Positions 50,555 to 60,791 of a stretch of 64,000 nucleotides of DNA are shown piece after piece. Both the position numbers and the translations under genes were made by a program. A model generated the notes under the pieces. It had not been told where the DNA came from and did no database searches. It saw only the letters and a list, made by a program, of their open reading frames with translations. The first letter of the stretch is position 1, and the number at the start of each line of letters is the position of its first letter. Source of the DNA: Acinetobacter wuhouensis (lineage in GTDB: Bacteria; Pseudomonadota; Gammaproteobacteria; Pseudomonadales; Moraxellaceae); NCBI RefSeq assembly GCF_001696605.3, contig NZ_CP031716.1, positions 3,596,001-3,660,000 of the forward strand, given 5' to 3'.

Positions 50555-51964
50555 ATGCGCTCTAGCTTCCTTACACTCAAAATCATCGCCATCGTGATTT
50601 TGGTCGCCCTCTTTTGGGTCGGTTTATTCTTTATCAGTAGTCTTGTTTCCGAACGACAAGGCTACCAAAAAGCATTTCTACAAGAAATCACCCAAAATAA
50701 TATCAGCCCTCAAACCATTATCTCACCTTATGTCCGTGTCCCTTACTTAGAACAAACAACTTGCCTAGACGAGCAAAAAGTTGCACATGCATGTACGCAA
50801 GAACACTGGATGTATGTCAGTGCGGATAGCACTCAATGGCAATCCAATTTTGATGTCAAAAATGATCAGTATAAACGCACGATTTACCGTGCCATCAGCT
50901 ACCAAGCCAATTTAACGGCAAAAGGCATCTTTCAAAAACCAACTTTGGAAAATAAAAATTACCAATGGGAAAAAGCAGAAATTCTCTTCCCAATCCATGA
51001 TCCACGTGGTTTAGCAACTCAACCGACATTGAAAATGCTCAATAAAAACTACGCCTTTGAAATGAGCCCTCAAGGCAATGACAGCACTGGTTTTGATTTT
51101 ATGCGCATTTCGGCTCAGAAACATCCAGAATTAATCTCTGCGATCCAAAATGGTTTTGCCTTTGATTTAGATGCAAAAATAGCAGGTTTAGGCAAATTTA
51201 CTCTCATTCCAACCAGCCGCAGTGTAACTTATCAAGCCAAAGGCAATTGGGCTGATGCTAAATATTCAGGGCAAAATCTACCGCTTGAAAAAACCAGTGC
51301 TCATCAACAATTCACTGCCCAATGGAAAAATATTGCGCTAGGTCATCAGAATTTAAACAAACTCATCAACTGTGAAAACAATGAATGTATCCGACAACTC
51401 AGTGATGGTAATTACATCAAAAATTCAGAATATGAATCTGAAAATAATCAAAAAATTGGCTTAAGCACCGAGTTTTTAGATTCAGTAAATGTCTATACCC
51501 AAACAGACCGTGCAATTAAATATGGTATTGTCATTATCATTATTACTTTTGGTTGCTTCTTCTTATTTGAAGTGTTGAAAAGCTTACGCATCCACCCGAT
51601 TCAATATTCTTTGGTGGCAATGGCGCAAGGAATCTTCTTTGTCCTATTACTCTCGATCAGTGAATATTATGCCTTTGCATGGGCCTATGTAGTGGCATGT
51701 ATCGCCTGCGTGGGGTTAATGACGTGGTATCTGTTCTTTGTGATGAAAGGCGCTAAACCTGCAATGCTATTCGGCATCATCCTTAGTACGCTCTACGCCA
51801 TCATGTACATGTTATTGCAGTCTTCAGGCAAAACATTCTTGATCGGCTCAATCATTTCATTTGTCGTTCTTGCAGTCGTGATGTTCATTACTCGCCATAT
51901 CGACTGGTATCAAATCAGCAATCGACCAGAACGTGAACTTAAATCTTACACGCCACATCAATAA
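50555..51964 (+). CDS. creD: CreD inner-membrane protein
   Basis: A 469-residue protein of the CreD family. TM1 is at about 8-30. A large periplasmic domain follows (about 35-325, with DPRGLATQPTL and the FDLDAKIAGLGKF region). Five or six closely spaced helices make up the C-terminal part (about 328-455). CreD is the main output of CreBC and affects envelope integrity and beta-lactam response in other gammaproteobacteria. The ATG at 50555 follows AGGA; the GTG three bases earlier is the alternative. A terminator follows. Confidence 0.93.
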   Translation: MRSSFLTLKIIAIVILVALFWVGLFFISSLVSERQGYQKAFLQEITQNNISPQTIISPYVRVPYLEQTTCLDEQKVAHACTQEHWMYVSADSTQWQSNFDVKNDQYKRTIYRAISYQANLTAKGIFQKPTLENKNYQWEKAEILFPIHDPRGLATQPTLKMLNKNYAFEMSPQGNDSTGFDFMRISAQKHPELISAIQNGFAFDLDAKIAGLGKFTLIPTSRSVTYQAKGNWADAKYSGQNLPLEKTSAHQQFTAQWKNIALGHQNLNKLINCENNECIRQLSDGNYIKNSEYESENNQKIGLSTEFLDSVNVYTQTDRAIKYGIVIIIITFGCFFLFEVLKSLRIHPIQYSLVAMAQGIFFVLLLSISEYYAFAWAYVVACIACVGLMTWYLFFVMKGAKPAMLFGIILSTLYAIMYMLLQSSGKTFLIGSIISFVVLAVVMFITRHIDWYQISNRPERELKSYTPHQ

Positions 51965-51977
51965 GCACTGTAGCTCT

Positions 51978-52004
51978 GTGGATGGTACACACCATCCACT
52001 TTTT
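51978..52004 (+). terminator. Intrinsic terminator after creD
   Basis: Perfect GTGGATGGT / ACCATCCAC stem, 4-base loop, then five T residues. Confidence 0.88.
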
Positions 52005-52063
52005 GCATCAATCATTTTTCTAATCAAATCTTTAATCATCACTCTGAATCTAGAGGTTTTAAA

Positions 52064-52279
52064 ATGAATATGTCCATCATTCAAAAACAGCAATACATAG
52101 AAAATACCCAACAACTTTGCCCTTTAAAATGTTCAATTGCGTACTGTTTAAATCAATTACGTAGTGCAAAAATTCAATTTTTAAATTTGGGCAATTTGAT
52201 CATCTGCCCTAAACAAAACTGCTTGATTTTTTTTCAATCTAAAATATTAATCCGTATTGATACATTCACCAACACATAA
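52064..52279 (+). CDS. Small hypothetical protein
   Basis: A 71-residue open frame preceded by AGAGG at good spacing. It is rich in Ile, Gln, Asn and Cys (four Cys: LCPLKC, YCLN, ICPKQNC), without a signal peptide. I recognise no family. The ribosome-binding site and the position between a terminator and RidA make it plausible, but it could be a chance frame. Confidence 0.4.
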   Translation: MNMSIIQKQQYIENTQQLCPLKCSIAYCLNQLRSAKIQFLNLGNLIICPKQNCLIFFQSKILIRIDTFTNT

Positions 52280-52358
52280 CACAAAGTCTGAAAAACCAGA
52301 TTTGCAGATCATGCATGATCACGTAAACTTGAACACAAGATAAAATTTGGGAATGATT

Positions 52359-52712
52359 ATGACTGTACAACGTCTGCATGTTGCAAAACGCTTTTCTGAA
52401 ATTGCAATTTCAGGAAATTTAGTTCACTTGGCTGGTCAATTGGCAAGTGATTTTAGCTTAGACATTAAAGGTCAAACCCAACAGACTTTCGACATTATTG
52501 ACCAGTTTTTGGCAGATGCAGGCACAGATAAAAGTCATATCATGTCAGTAACGATCTATTTAAAAGACATTGAAAAAGATTATGCCGCATTTAATGAAGT
52601 TTGGGATGCATGGGTGTCTGATATTGAAGCCTTACCACGGACTTGTGTAGAAGCTAAACTGTATGATCCCAATGTATTGGTTGAGTTGACTGTCGTTGCT
52701 GTAAAGCCTTAA
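52359..52712 (+). CDS. RidA family (YjgF/YER057c/UK114) deaminase
   Basis: A 117-residue small protein of the RidA family, which hydrolyses reactive enamine/imine intermediates. The family pattern is visible: HLAGQLA near the start, QTQQTFDIIDQFLADAGTDKSHIMSVTIYLKDI in the middle in two pieces, and the catalytic-type Arg in LPRTCVEAKLYDPNVLVEL. The ATG at 52359 follows TGGGA; two upstream codons (TTG 52347, ATG 52353) are alternatives. This looks like a RidA subgroup different from the archetype. Confidence 0.9.
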   Translation: MTVQRLHVAKRFSEIAISGNLVHLAGQLASDFSLDIKGQTQQTFDIIDQFLADAGTDKSHIMSVTIYLKDIEKDYAAFNEVWDAWVSDIEALPRTCVEAKLYDPNVLVELTVVAVKP

Positions 52713-52750
52713 TTGTTCAATCATTTGAATCAATTCATTTGTTTTAAAGC

Positions 52751-52782
52751 AAAAAAATGCATGTAAAAACATGCATTTTTTA
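52751..52782. terminator. Bidirectional terminator after RidA
   Basis: AAAAATGCATGT / ACATGCATTTTT stem with a 4-base loop, between convergent genes. Confidence 0.85.
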
Positions 52783-52807
52783 TCGCGTATTTATAGGAAC
52801 TCAACAC

Positions 52808-53341
52808 TTATCCAAAAACACGTGAATCACGATTCGCGTAAAGATCAAACTTCCCCATAGTCTGCTCTTCCATCAATTGAGGGCGACTCATCTCAGAAAA
52901 CTCTGAAAGAAAATCTTCACGTAAATATTGATATTCCGGAATACCCATATAACGTACTACACGATAGCCTGCCGATTGTAACAGGGCATCTTCATACCGA
53001 CTGCTTGTAGAACGCTTCACCGAGTTAACATCGTCTAGGGCGATCACCGCCAAAACTTTACAATCTTTATCTAACACCACAAAATCAGCGAACATTTGCT
53101 GATATTTGCGACGTGTATGCAAATATTTGGTTGTGAGTAATGCATCAAATGAAACATGCGCCAGAATATTCGCTTCTGGTAATATTTCTTTTAGACGAGT
53201 AAAAGTCATTTGTTCATGCGAGTTAAATACAGCTCTTCTGCGTAAAGCACTATCTGTCTGTTGCTTATTTTTTAGTCCTTTATAAGCAACGCCAGTCACA
53301 ATAGCAAGTAATACCAAACTTGCGACAATGATCATGTCCAT
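52808..53341 (-). CDS. DUF2726 domain protein with N-terminal membrane helix
   Basis: A 177-residue protein. One N-terminal helix (about 3-24, MIIVASLVLLAIVTGVAYKG) anchors it in the membrane. A DUF2726 domain (about 45-160) has FADFVVLDKDCKVLAVIALDD and YRVVRYMGIPEYQYLREDF. DUF2726 is nuclease-fold-like, but the activity is unproven. It is convergent with RidA across a strong terminator. Confidence 0.85.
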   Translation of the reverse strand: MDMIIVASLVLLAIVTGVAYKGLKNKQQTDSALRRRAVFNSHEQMTFTRLKEILPEANILAHVSFDALLTTKYLHTRRKYQQMFADFVVLDKDCKVLAVIALDDVNSVKRSTSSRYEDALLQSAGYRVVRYMGIPEYQYLREDFLSEFSEMSRPQLMEEQTMGKFDLYANRDSRVFG

Positions 53342-53552
53342 TGTTGATGTTCCTTATTTCTTTTTTATAGTATGGTTCTTAAAAAAACCAATTTTATGTA
53401 TCTGTAGATACTTTTCCCATTCAGTTTAATGTTTTAATCGTTCACTAAAAATCGATATTCATTATTCTAAATACTCGATTAAACCACGGTTTTAATTTAT
53501 AATTTGAACCAACATTCATTTTATTCACTGATTATTGAAAAAAATGAATGTG

Positions 53553-53733
53553 TTCAGTACTTTTATACCGTTTCTCTATACGGAATACAACACGCTCTGT
53601 CGTAACTTTAGTATGATTGTTCGACAATTTACATAAAATTATTGTGTGTTTTCTGTACTAAAGTTTTCAACAGTTTTGCAATGACTTATCCACAGATTAG
53701 ATTATTCATTAATCGATCTAGGTTTGTACTGAA
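53553..53733. other. Nested inverted repeats, candidate structured RNA or DNA element
   Basis: Part of a 484-bp gene-free gap. Outer arms TTCAGTAC (53553-53560) and GTACTGAA (53726-53733), inner arms AACTTTAGTA (53604-53613) and TACTAAAGTT (53656-53665), and a central hairpin ATTGT-TCG-ACAAT (53615-53627) are nested in order. A perfect DnaA-box sequence TTATCCACA is at 53686-53694. No coding frame is seen. The strand and nature are unknown. Confidence 0.4.
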
Positions 53734-53783
53734 ATTTTACTTCTAATTAGACTATTCAATTGATTATTTTATAAAAATAAAAA

Positions 53784-53799
53784 GGATGCTTCCGCATCC
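53784..53799 (-). terminator. Terminator after the YgiQ gene
   Basis: Leftward GGATGC / GCATCC stem with a 4-base loop and a T-run, about 27 bp after the stop. Confidence 0.85.
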
Positions 53800-53825
53800 T
53801 CTTCAATCCACTATTATCTCAAAAC

Positions 53826-56240
53826 CTAAGCTCTATGCTTCGGCTTAGATTTTCCATTACCCTTTCCACCAAACGGTTTTTTATCACCTGTTTCGCGAGG
53901 TGGTAAACCTGTATGTTGCGTTAGAATTTGACCACGTTCAGGACGCTTTTTGGTATTCGATGGACGTGACTGACCTTGCGCAGCTTTGGTTCGATTCCCC
54001 TGTTCACCATTACGCTTTTGTGAATCGCCATCCACCGTTGAATTTTTCTTACGCGCAGATTGATACTGACCCTCTGCACTGCCCGCAGGCTGGTAAGTCG
54101 GAATCAAATGCTGTTTCGAGTTCCCAATAAGATCGGCACGACCCATTTCTTTCAGGGTTTCACGTAACAAAGGCCAGTTGTTCGGATCATGATAACGCAG
54201 GAAGGCTTTATGAATACGGCGACGCTTATCACCTTTCACGATGTCGACATTTTCAGTATAACGCGCCACTTTTGCCAGCGGGTTCTTACCTGTGTAATAC
54301 ATGGTCGTTGCCGTTGCCATTGGCGATGGGTAGAAAGTCTGTACCTGATCAGCACGGAAACCGTTCTTTTTCAGCCAGATCGCAAGGTTCATCATGTCAT
54401 ATTCTGTCGTACCTGGATGCGCTGCAATAAAGTACGGAATTAAATACTGTTCTTTACCTGCTTCCTTACTGTAACGATCAAACATCTGTTTGAAGCGATC
54501 ATAAGTACCGATACCTGGTTTCATCATCTTCGACAATGGACCTTTTTCGGTATGTTCAGGGGCAATTTTTAAATAACCACCAACGTGATGCTGAACCAAT
54601 TCTTTGACATATTCAGGGTTCAAAACTGCAAGGTCATAACGTAACCCTGAACCAATCAGAATCTTTTTGATGCCTTTTAATGCACGTGCTTTACGGTATA
54701 ACTGTGTTAATGGTGCATGATCGGTATGCAAATTCTGGCACACACCTGGGAATACACACGATGGTTTACGACAGTTCTTTTCAATCTCAGGATCTTTACA
54801 TGCCAGACGGTACATATTTGCCGTTGGACCACCCAAGTCCGAAATAATCCCTGTAAAACCTGGTGCGGTATCACGGATTTTTTCCACTTCACGCAGAATC
54901 GATTCTTCCGAACGGTTCTGAATAATACGACCTTCATGCTCTGTAATCGAACAGAACGTACAACCACCAAAACAACCACGCATGATATTCACAGAGAATT
55001 TAATCATGTCAAATGCAGGGAATCGTGCTTCACCATAAGCAGGATGTGGCAGACGTGCATAAGGCAAGTCAAACACATAATCCATTTCTTCAGTGGTCAA
55101 TGGAATCGGTGGTGCATTCAGCCATACATCACGCCCCGCATGATTCTGCACCATTGCACGCGCATTACCTGGATTGGTTTCAAGATGAAGAATACGGTTG
55201 GCATGTGCATATAAAACAGGATCTTGGGATACCTCTTCAAAAGCTGGCAAACGAATGACCGCTAACTCACGTGGAGGCAATTTGTGTTTAATCGCTTTCG
55301 ATGCAGGTTGAAGCTGAACAATCTGGGTATTTTCATCCAGATTGTCGCCTTCACGGACAATCGGATTGGCAACCAGTTCTTTCTGGAAGTTTTGATACTG
55401 CGTTAAAGAATTGCCTTTGCCCTGTTCAATTTCACAACCATCCAGATCTTCAGTCATCACATAGGGGTTGATAATAGGATCTACACGACCAATCGAATCC
55501 ACATCATTCGATGCAATTTCAACAAAGTGTGCTTTTGAAGCACGGTTATTTTTATTGACAATAAATGCAGTACCACGAACATCAGTGATTTCATGGATTT
55601 TTTGCCCTTTGGCAAGACGATGCATCACTTCTACGATAGAACGCTCACCATTTCCGTACATCAACAGATCGGCTTTAGAATCCATCAATACTGAGCGACG
55701 GACTTTGTCTGACCAGTAATCATAATGCGCAATACGACGCAAAGATGCTTCAATCCCGCCGAGTAATACAGGCACATCAGGAAAGGCTTCACGGCAACGC
55801 TGACAATACACTGTCGCAGCACGGTCTGGGCGTTTATTCGGTTGATTGTCTGGAGAATAAGCATCATCAGAACGGATTTTACGGTCAGCCGTATAACGGT
55901 TGATCATCGAATCCATATTCCCCGCGGTCACACCCCAGGCAATATTCGGCTTGCCTAAAACTTTGAATGCTTCAGCCGATGTCCAATCAGGTTGCGCAAT
56001 AATACCAACACGGAAACCTTGCGCTTCCAAAGTACGACCGATGATGCCTGAACAAAACGATGGATGATCAATATAGGCATCACCACAGACTAAAATAAAG
56101 TCACAACTGTCCCAACCGAGCTGATCCATCTCCTCGCGTGACATGGGTAAAAAAGGTGCTGGTTCAAAGCACGATGCCCAATATTTGTCATAATCAAACA
56201 ACGCAGTAGGCGCAGTCTGAGCAGTATAAGCGGTCGACAT
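53826..56240 (-). CDS. YgiQ family radical SAM protein
   Basis: An 804-residue cytoplasmic iron-sulfur enzyme. It has the N-terminal UPF0313 region ([20 protein letters not shown]) and then the radical-SAM core with the cluster motif in [18 protein letters not shown] (CxxxCxxC). A long basic, low-complexity tail at about 715-804 (many Lys, Gln, Gly) may bind RNA. The reaction is unknown. It is monocistronic with its own terminator. Confidence 0.95.
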   Translation of the reverse strand: MSTAYTAQTAPTALFDYDKYWASCFEPAPFLPMSREEMDQLGWDSCDFILVCGDAYIDHPSFCSGIIGRTLEAQGFRVGIIAQPDWTSAEAFKVLGKPNIAWGVTAGNMDSMINRYTADRKIRSDDAYSPDNQPNKRPDRAATVYCQRCREAFPDVPVLLGGIEASLRRIAHYDYWSDKVRRSVLMDSKADLLMYGNGERSIVEVMHRLAKGQKIHEITDVRGTAFIVNKNNRASKAHFVEIASNDVDSIGRVDPIINPYVMTEDLDGCEIEQGKGNSLTQYQNFQKELVANPIVREGDNLDENTQIVQLQPASKAIKHKLPPRELAVIRLPAFEEVSQDPVLYAHANRILHLETNPGNARAMVQNHAGRDVWLNAPPIPLTTEEMDYVFDLPYARLPHPAYGEARFPAFDMIKFSVNIMRGCFGGCTFCSITEHEGRIIQNRSEESILREVEKIRDTAPGFTGIISDLGGPTANMYRLACKDPEIEKNCRKPSCVFPGVCQNLHTDHAPLTQLYRKARALKGIKKILIGSGLRYDLAVLNPEYVKELVQHHVGGYLKIAPEHTEKGPLSKMMKPGIGTYDRFKQMFDRYSKEAGKEQYLIPYFIAAHPGTTEYDMMNLAIWLKKNGFRADQVQTFYPSPMATATTMYYTGKNPLAKVARYTENVDIVKGDKRRRIHKAFLRYHDPNNWPLLRETLKEMGRADLIGNSKQHLIPTYQPAGSAEGQYQSARKKNSTVDGDSQKRNGEQGNRTKAAQGQSRPSNTKKRPERGQILTQHTGLPPRETGDKKPFGGKGNGKSKPKHRA

Positions 56241-56530
56241 GTTGAATTTCTCGATTGGCGGTTGGCGATCGGGAGAGATCTAAGATGAAAGTTGATCATT
56301 TTACCATGAATTGAATTCATTTTCATTGATTAAAAAACAACCTAATTTTTAAAATGTAGAATATGACTCCTAAGAAATTCAAAAAACCGACAAATGGTGG
56401 TTTTAAATCAAATTAAAAATCAATTTAATAGCCTAAATATTGACCATTAAAATGCGATGTTTGTCCCAATTGTCAATCCATTTTGTGCCATTTTATTTAT
56501 TGTATAAACAAAATAAATAGGTGATGACTG

Positions 56531-57547
56531 ATGCCAATAAAAAGATTTATCGTCTCCATACTGGTGTTCTTACAAAGCTTTATTTCCGCACATGCAGCAA
56601 AAGAACAATCTTATGCTGAACAAAAAGCATGGAAAGAATTACAAGATCGCATGCCAGAAAATTATCGTTTAACCCAAGATCAGTTACCACAAGAATACTT
56701 TTGGTCATGGAAAGAGAATCAAGTCCATGTCGATTACTACCCGCGCCCCAATTCACCTGCTAAAGTGATTTTATTACATGGTGTGGGAACCAATGGTCGT
56801 CAAATGAGCTTAGTCCTCGGTCATCCACTGGCTCAGGCAGGCTATGAAACCATGTCTCTCGATCTAATCGGTTATGGGCTCAGTCAATATCCTAAAAAAA
56901 GTAAAATACGCTATGAAGATTGGGTGCAACTCGTCAGTGACTTTGTTGATACAGAAGCGAAAAAAGATTCACGTCCAATATTCTTATACGGCTTATCTGC
57001 TGGAGGAATGCTGACCTTACATGTAGCGATGCAGAATAAAAATGTAAAAGGCATTATTGGAATGACCTTTCTCGATCAAAGAAATTTAGCGGTCAAAAAA
57101 GGGACAATGCGCTTTAGCCCACTCAGTTCAGTTACATTACCGAGTATGAAACTGAGTGCAAAAACGCCTATCGGTAATATTGCTTTACCGATGTCATTGG
57201 TTTCTAAAATGTATGCTTTAAGCAATGATAAAGATGCATTAAAAATCATGCTCAATGACAAAACTTCGGCAGGAAATACCATGTCGATTAAGTTTTTAAA
57301 TAGTTATATGAATTATCAACCAAAATACCAGCTCTCAAGTTTTACCCAATGTCCTATATTACTGACCCAACCTGCGGAAGATCATTGGACATCTTTAGAA
57401 CTAAGCCAACCTGTATTAAAACAATTGTCTGTTCCGTATCAAGTGGTCATGTTACCCAAAGGTGGACATTATCCTGTTGAAGCAGAAGCCTTGGAACAAC
57501 TGAAAAAAAGCAGTATTGAATTTATTCAGCAGAATCTTAAAAATTAG
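56531..57547 (+). CDS. Exported alpha/beta hydrolase
   Basis: A 338-residue hydrolase. A signal peptide (about 1-23, RFIVSILVFLQSFISAHAA) precedes the fold. The oxyanion region is LLHGVGTNGRQM, the nucleophile Ser is in YGLSAGGML (GxSxG), and the C-terminal His is in PKGGHYPVE; an Asp/Glu is in the AEDHW segment. An extra lid-like stretch (about 185-250) suggests a lipase or esterase. It ends 32 bp before the convergent MFS gene. Confidence 0.9.
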   Translation: MPIKRFIVSILVFLQSFISAHAAKEQSYAEQKAWKELQDRMPENYRLTQDQLPQEYFWSWKENQVHVDYYPRPNSPAKVILLHGVGTNGRQMSLVLGHPLAQAGYETMSLDLIGYGLSQYPKKSKIRYEDWVQLVSDFVDTEAKKDSRPIFLYGLSAGGMLTLHVAMQNKNVKGIIGMTFLDQRNLAVKKGTMRFSPLSSVTLPSMKLSAKTPIGNIALPMSLVSKMYALSNDKDALKIMLNDKTSAGNTMSIKFLNSYMNYQPKYQLSSFTQCPILLTQPAEDHWTSLELSQPVLKQLSVPYQVVMLPKGGHYPVEAEALEQLKKSSIEFIQQNLKN

Positions 57548-57578
57548 CAAATCGAGGGAATGCTGAATTGTAAGATGC

Positions 57579-58808
57579 TCAATTCACTGTTTTTGATTTA
57601 GATATTTTCTGCATTTGATTCAGTTTAAACGCGACCAATAAACCTATACTTAAAATGCATGTAATGCTCACAGTTAATCCAAACCATCCATAATTTTCCC
57701 AGACCAAACCACTACTACTGCCTAATAAGCTTGAACCCAAGTAATAGCAGAATAAATAGAGGGAAGAACCGACAGCTCGATACTGTAAAGATTGCACAGA
57801 TACCCAACTGCTTGAAGTGGAATGTGCTGCAAAAAATGAAAAGGTGAAAATCAACAACCCGATTAAAATCATTGTTAATGAGGGGATTAACATGATCCAT
57901 AGACCAAGAATCATCGTTAGAAACATGGCAATCAAAACTTTATCCCGACCAAACTTACGACTCCAACTGGCGGCACGTGGTGAACTATAAATCCCAGATA
58001 AATAAGCAATCGAAATCAAACCAATCCATGTTTGTGAAAGTTCAAATGGTTTTTCCAGTAGGTGATAACTCATGTAATTAAAGACTGTCACAAAACAGCC
58101 CATAAGAATAAAACCTTCGATGAACAGTAATCTAAGTTTAGGGTCAGATAAATTTTTCTTAAAAGACTCAATAAAACGAGAGAATTGAATTGGATAAGAT
58201 GTGAAATGTTTTGAAGCAGGTAGCGCGAGATAAAAAGTAATGGCGATCAATAAATTTAAAATTCCAATGATCATGGTTGCTGTTTGCCATGAAATATAGT
58301 CGAGCAATACCCCTGCAATTAAACGCCCACCCATTCCGCCAATCGCAGTACCTGAAATATATAGTCCCATGGCAAAGCCAACATCTTTCTGGGCAATTTC
58401 CTCCCCAATATAAGTCATCGCAACGGATGCGACACCACTTACAGCCAGTCCGACCATCATTCGAGTCGCAAGAAAAACTTCCCAATAAGGCAAAAATGAA
58501 CTGATCAATAATAATATTGCCGTAGAGAATAGCGAGATTGCCATGATTTGTTTTCGACCAAAACGATCTGAAATCAGTCCTGCAAATAGTAAACCCAGTG
58601 CCAAAGCAATGGTTGAGAATGACAGCGGAAAACTACTGTGGGTCGGTGTGACGTGGAAGAATTTTGCTAAGAATGGCATCATCGGTTGCACACAGTACAA
58701 TGATGAAAATACAGCAAATCCTGCTAAGAACAACGACAGGAGAATCGCAATAAAAGGTTTTGTACCATACTCAATATAAGGCGTAGACTCAGACATTTCA
58801 GCCATCAT
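57579..58808 (-). CDS. MFS transporter (YnfM-like)
   Basis: A 409-residue protein with 12 hydrophobic helices. Motif A is clear (GLISDRFGRKQIMAIS between TM2 and TM3), TM1 has AVFSSLYCVQPMMPFLAKFF, and TM5 has GTAIGGMGGRL. This matches the YnfM arabinose/drug efflux-like branch. The substrate is unknown. ATG is doubled at the start. It is monocistronic. Confidence 0.92.
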   Translation of the reverse strand: MMAEMSESTPYIEYGTKPFIAILLSLFLAGFAVFSSLYCVQPMMPFLAKFFHVTPTHSSFPLSFSTIALALGLLFAGLISDRFGRKQIMAISLFSTAILLLISSFLPYWEVFLATRMMVGLAVSGVASVAMTYIGEEIAQKDVGFAMGLYISGTAIGGMGGRLIAGVLLDYISWQTATMIIGILNLLIAITFYLALPASKHFTSYPIQFSRFIESFKKNLSDPKLRLLFIEGFILMGCFVTVFNYMSYHLLEKPFELSQTWIGLISIAYLSGIYSSPRAASWSRKFGRDKVLIAMFLTMILGLWIMLIPSLTMILIGLLIFTFSFFAAHSTSSSWVSVQSLQYRAVGSSLYLFCYYLGSSLLGSSSGLVWENYGWFGLTVSITCILSIGLLVAFKLNQMQKISKSKTVN

Positions 58809-58860
58809 TGTTCATGAGATAGAATCAGTATACGCCTATTTTTAAGTGTTCATAAAAGCA

Positions 58861-58892
58861 AAAAAGCGTGTATAGCTCCATACACGCTTTTT
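58861..58892. terminator. Bidirectional terminator after the response regulator
   Basis: AAAAAGCGTGTA / TACACGCTTTTT stem with an 8-base loop, after the leftward response-regulator gene and upstream of the MFS gene. Confidence 0.85.
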
Positions 58893-58980
58893 AAATCTTC
58901 AATCATTTTGCAATTGTCGTCATTTATTTGTTTTCAGCATTCAAGCTAGGTCAAAATAAACTACTCAAAATGATAAGCAA

Positions 58981-59634
58981 TTAAACTTTCTTCTCTTCAA
59001 TATTTAAAGCATTGATGGCTAATACGGCTTGAGTACGATTTTGTACGCCGAGCTTACGGAAGATTGCCGTAACATGTGCTTTGATCGTTGCTTCAGAAAC
59101 ATCAAGTTCATAGGCGATTTGCTTATTCAGTAAACCTTCCGCCACCATCATCAACACACGGAACTGTTGAGGTGTTAAAGATTGAATACGTTCAGCCAAA
59201 GCGGTTTCATCTGCCGCACGCGGATCAAAATTCATATTGGCAGCAGGTAAATTTGGCGGTAACCAAATATCACCTTCTAAAACCTGACGAATCGCTTCAC
59301 CGATATGACTTGGATGTGCTGATTTTGGAATATAGCCCATCGCGCCATGTGCGATCGCACGTTGGATAATAGATGCTTCTTCATGTGCAGAAACCACAAT
59401 AATCGGAATCGATGGATACTGCGCACGAACGTGTACCAATGCAGAGAAACCTGATGCACCGGGTAAGTTCAAATCCAATAAGACTAGATCTGGTTCTGGA
59501 CCATTTTCCAAACGTTCATAAAATTCATTTACAGCCGCAGTTTCACTGATTTGAGCTTGTGGCAAACTATAGCGAACCGCCTGAATGAGCGCATGGCGAA
59601 ACAGTGGATGATCATCAACGATTAAAATATTCAT
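58981..59634 (-). CDS. NarL/FixJ-type response regulator (orphan)
   Basis: A 217-residue regulator. The receiver domain spans 1-120 with DDH at 7-9, phosphoryl-acceptor Asp54 in LVLLDLNLPGASG, and the conserved Lys in GYIPKSAH. The C-terminal LuxR-type helix-turn-helix is at about 150-210 (LTPQQFRVLMMVAEGLLNKQ, IAYELDVSEATIKAHVTAIF). No histidine kinase is adjacent, so the partner is elsewhere or it is orphan. Its targets are unknown. Confidence 0.93.
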   Translation of the reverse strand: MNILIVDDHPLFRHALIQAVRYSLPQAQISETAAVNEFYERLENGPEPDLVLLDLNLPGASGFSALVHVRAQYPSIPIIVVSAHEEASIIQRAIAHGAMGYIPKSAHPSHIGEAIRQVLEGDIWLPPNLPAANMNFDPRAADETALAERIQSLTPQQFRVLMMVAEGLLNKQIAYELDVSEATIKAHVTAIFRKLGVQNRTQAVLAINALNIEEKKV

Positions 59635-60011
59635 AAGCGAAGCGAGAGATCTCTAGCACAGTTATTCCATTCTAACCGTACTATTAGTATTTAGGATACG
59701 GAAATATTAACGAATTTTTAAATGATTTGTTGGCTTTAATGAAAATTCCCTACACTTTTTATGTTATTACTCAAATTTGAGATTTAAATATCACATTTAC
59801 ATATAAAATAAATATTTTAAAAAGAATTAGTTATTCTAATTACGAATAATATTTAGCTTCAAACACTTAATTTGATCATTCGTTACTTATTTCAGCAATT
59901 TCTCATTTATCTCAAAAAATGATAACCAATTTTTTTTTCGTTATTTTACAGCAATAGGCAGATATAGATAAATAAAAGGCATTCCGAGATTTAATTTATT
60001 AGGTTGCCAAA
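59635..60011. other. Divergent promoter region, response regulator / msuE
   Basis: A/T-rich, without a gene. It contains an inverted repeat AATTAG-TTATT-CTAATT at 59825-59841, about 170 bp before msuE, a possible binding site. I do not see a -24/-12 (sigma54) promoter of the kind used for sfn genes in Pseudomonas. Confidence 0.45.
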
Positions 60012-60749
60012 ATGTCTTTTTATACCCAACAAAAACCACTCAACATCGTCGCTGTATCTGGTGGCTTAAATAACCCTTCAAAAACCGAAGCACTTGTTCA
60101 GGCGATTTTGGATGAGCTGGGTGAAGCAACACCAATCAATGTACATTTCATTAAATTCAGTGAAATTGGACATTTACTCGGTGGTGCAATTTATCGTAAT
60201 CAATTGCCTCAACGTGTCCAAGATGATTTAGCTGCCGTAGAAGCAGCCAATGCTTTAATTGTAGGTACACCTGTGTATCGTGCCTCATTCACAGGTCTGT
60301 TTAAACACTTCTTTGATTTTGTTGAACAAACTGCACTGGTGGATGTACCAGTATTACTGGCTGCATCGGGCGGTTCTGATCGCCATGCTTTAGTGCTTGA
60401 ACATCAGTTACGTCCATTGTTCAGCTTCTTCCAAGCGCAGACTTTACCAATTGGCGTCTATGCCACAGATCGTGACTTTACTCCTGAATACACCATTCAC
60501 AGCGAATTTCTACGTGACCGTATCACGCTTGCGGTTGCTCGTGCATTACCGATTTTAGAGTGGGCGCCTGCCAAAGGTCAGCGTGCTGAAGTGGTGAAAG
60601 CGAAAACTGAACAGGCAAACCAGAACTTGGGCATTAACAAACAAATTGAGCAAGAAGAAGTGCTTCCATCTGCAGCAATTCCAAACTTAGATGCTGCTGA
60701 ATCTCGTTTGCATGCCAAATCTAAAACACCGAAAACACAGGTTGCCTAA
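60012..60749 (+). CDS. msuE: NADPH-dependent FMN reductase (MsuE family)
   Basis: A 245-residue flavin reductase. A flavodoxin-like core carries the FMN-binding VSGGLNNPSKTEALV near the start and LIVGTPVYRASFTGLFKHFF. A C-terminal extension of about 60 residues (Lys/Glu/Gln-rich) follows. It supplies FMNH2 to two-component sulfone or sulfonate monooxygenases. It is 42 bp upstream of sfnG and clearly coupled to it. Confidence 0.93.
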   Translation: MSFYTQQKPLNIVAVSGGLNNPSKTEALVQAILDELGEATPINVHFIKFSEIGHLLGGAIYRNQLPQRVQDDLAAVEAANALIVGTPVYRASFTGLFKHFFDFVEQTALVDVPVLLAASGGSDRHALVLEHQLRPLFSFFQAQTLPIGVYATDRDFTPEYTIHSEFLRDRITLAVARALPILEWAPAKGQRAEVVKAKTEQANQNLGINKQIEQEEVLPSAAIPNLDAAESRLHAKSKTPKTQVA

Positions 60750-60791
60750 GCGCAACCTCGTATATAGAGAATAAAAATAGAGGGTCATCAC

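Noticed and set aside
53686..53694. DnaA box considered as evidence for a replication origin
   Set aside because: A single 9-mer with no cluster, no AT-rich unwinding element with repeats and no dnaA or rep gene; it could be chance.
54717..55214. 165-residue frame on the plus strand
   Set aside because: It is antisense to the YgiQ radical-SAM gene; its Cys/Trp/Thr-rich composition is typical of a shadow frame.
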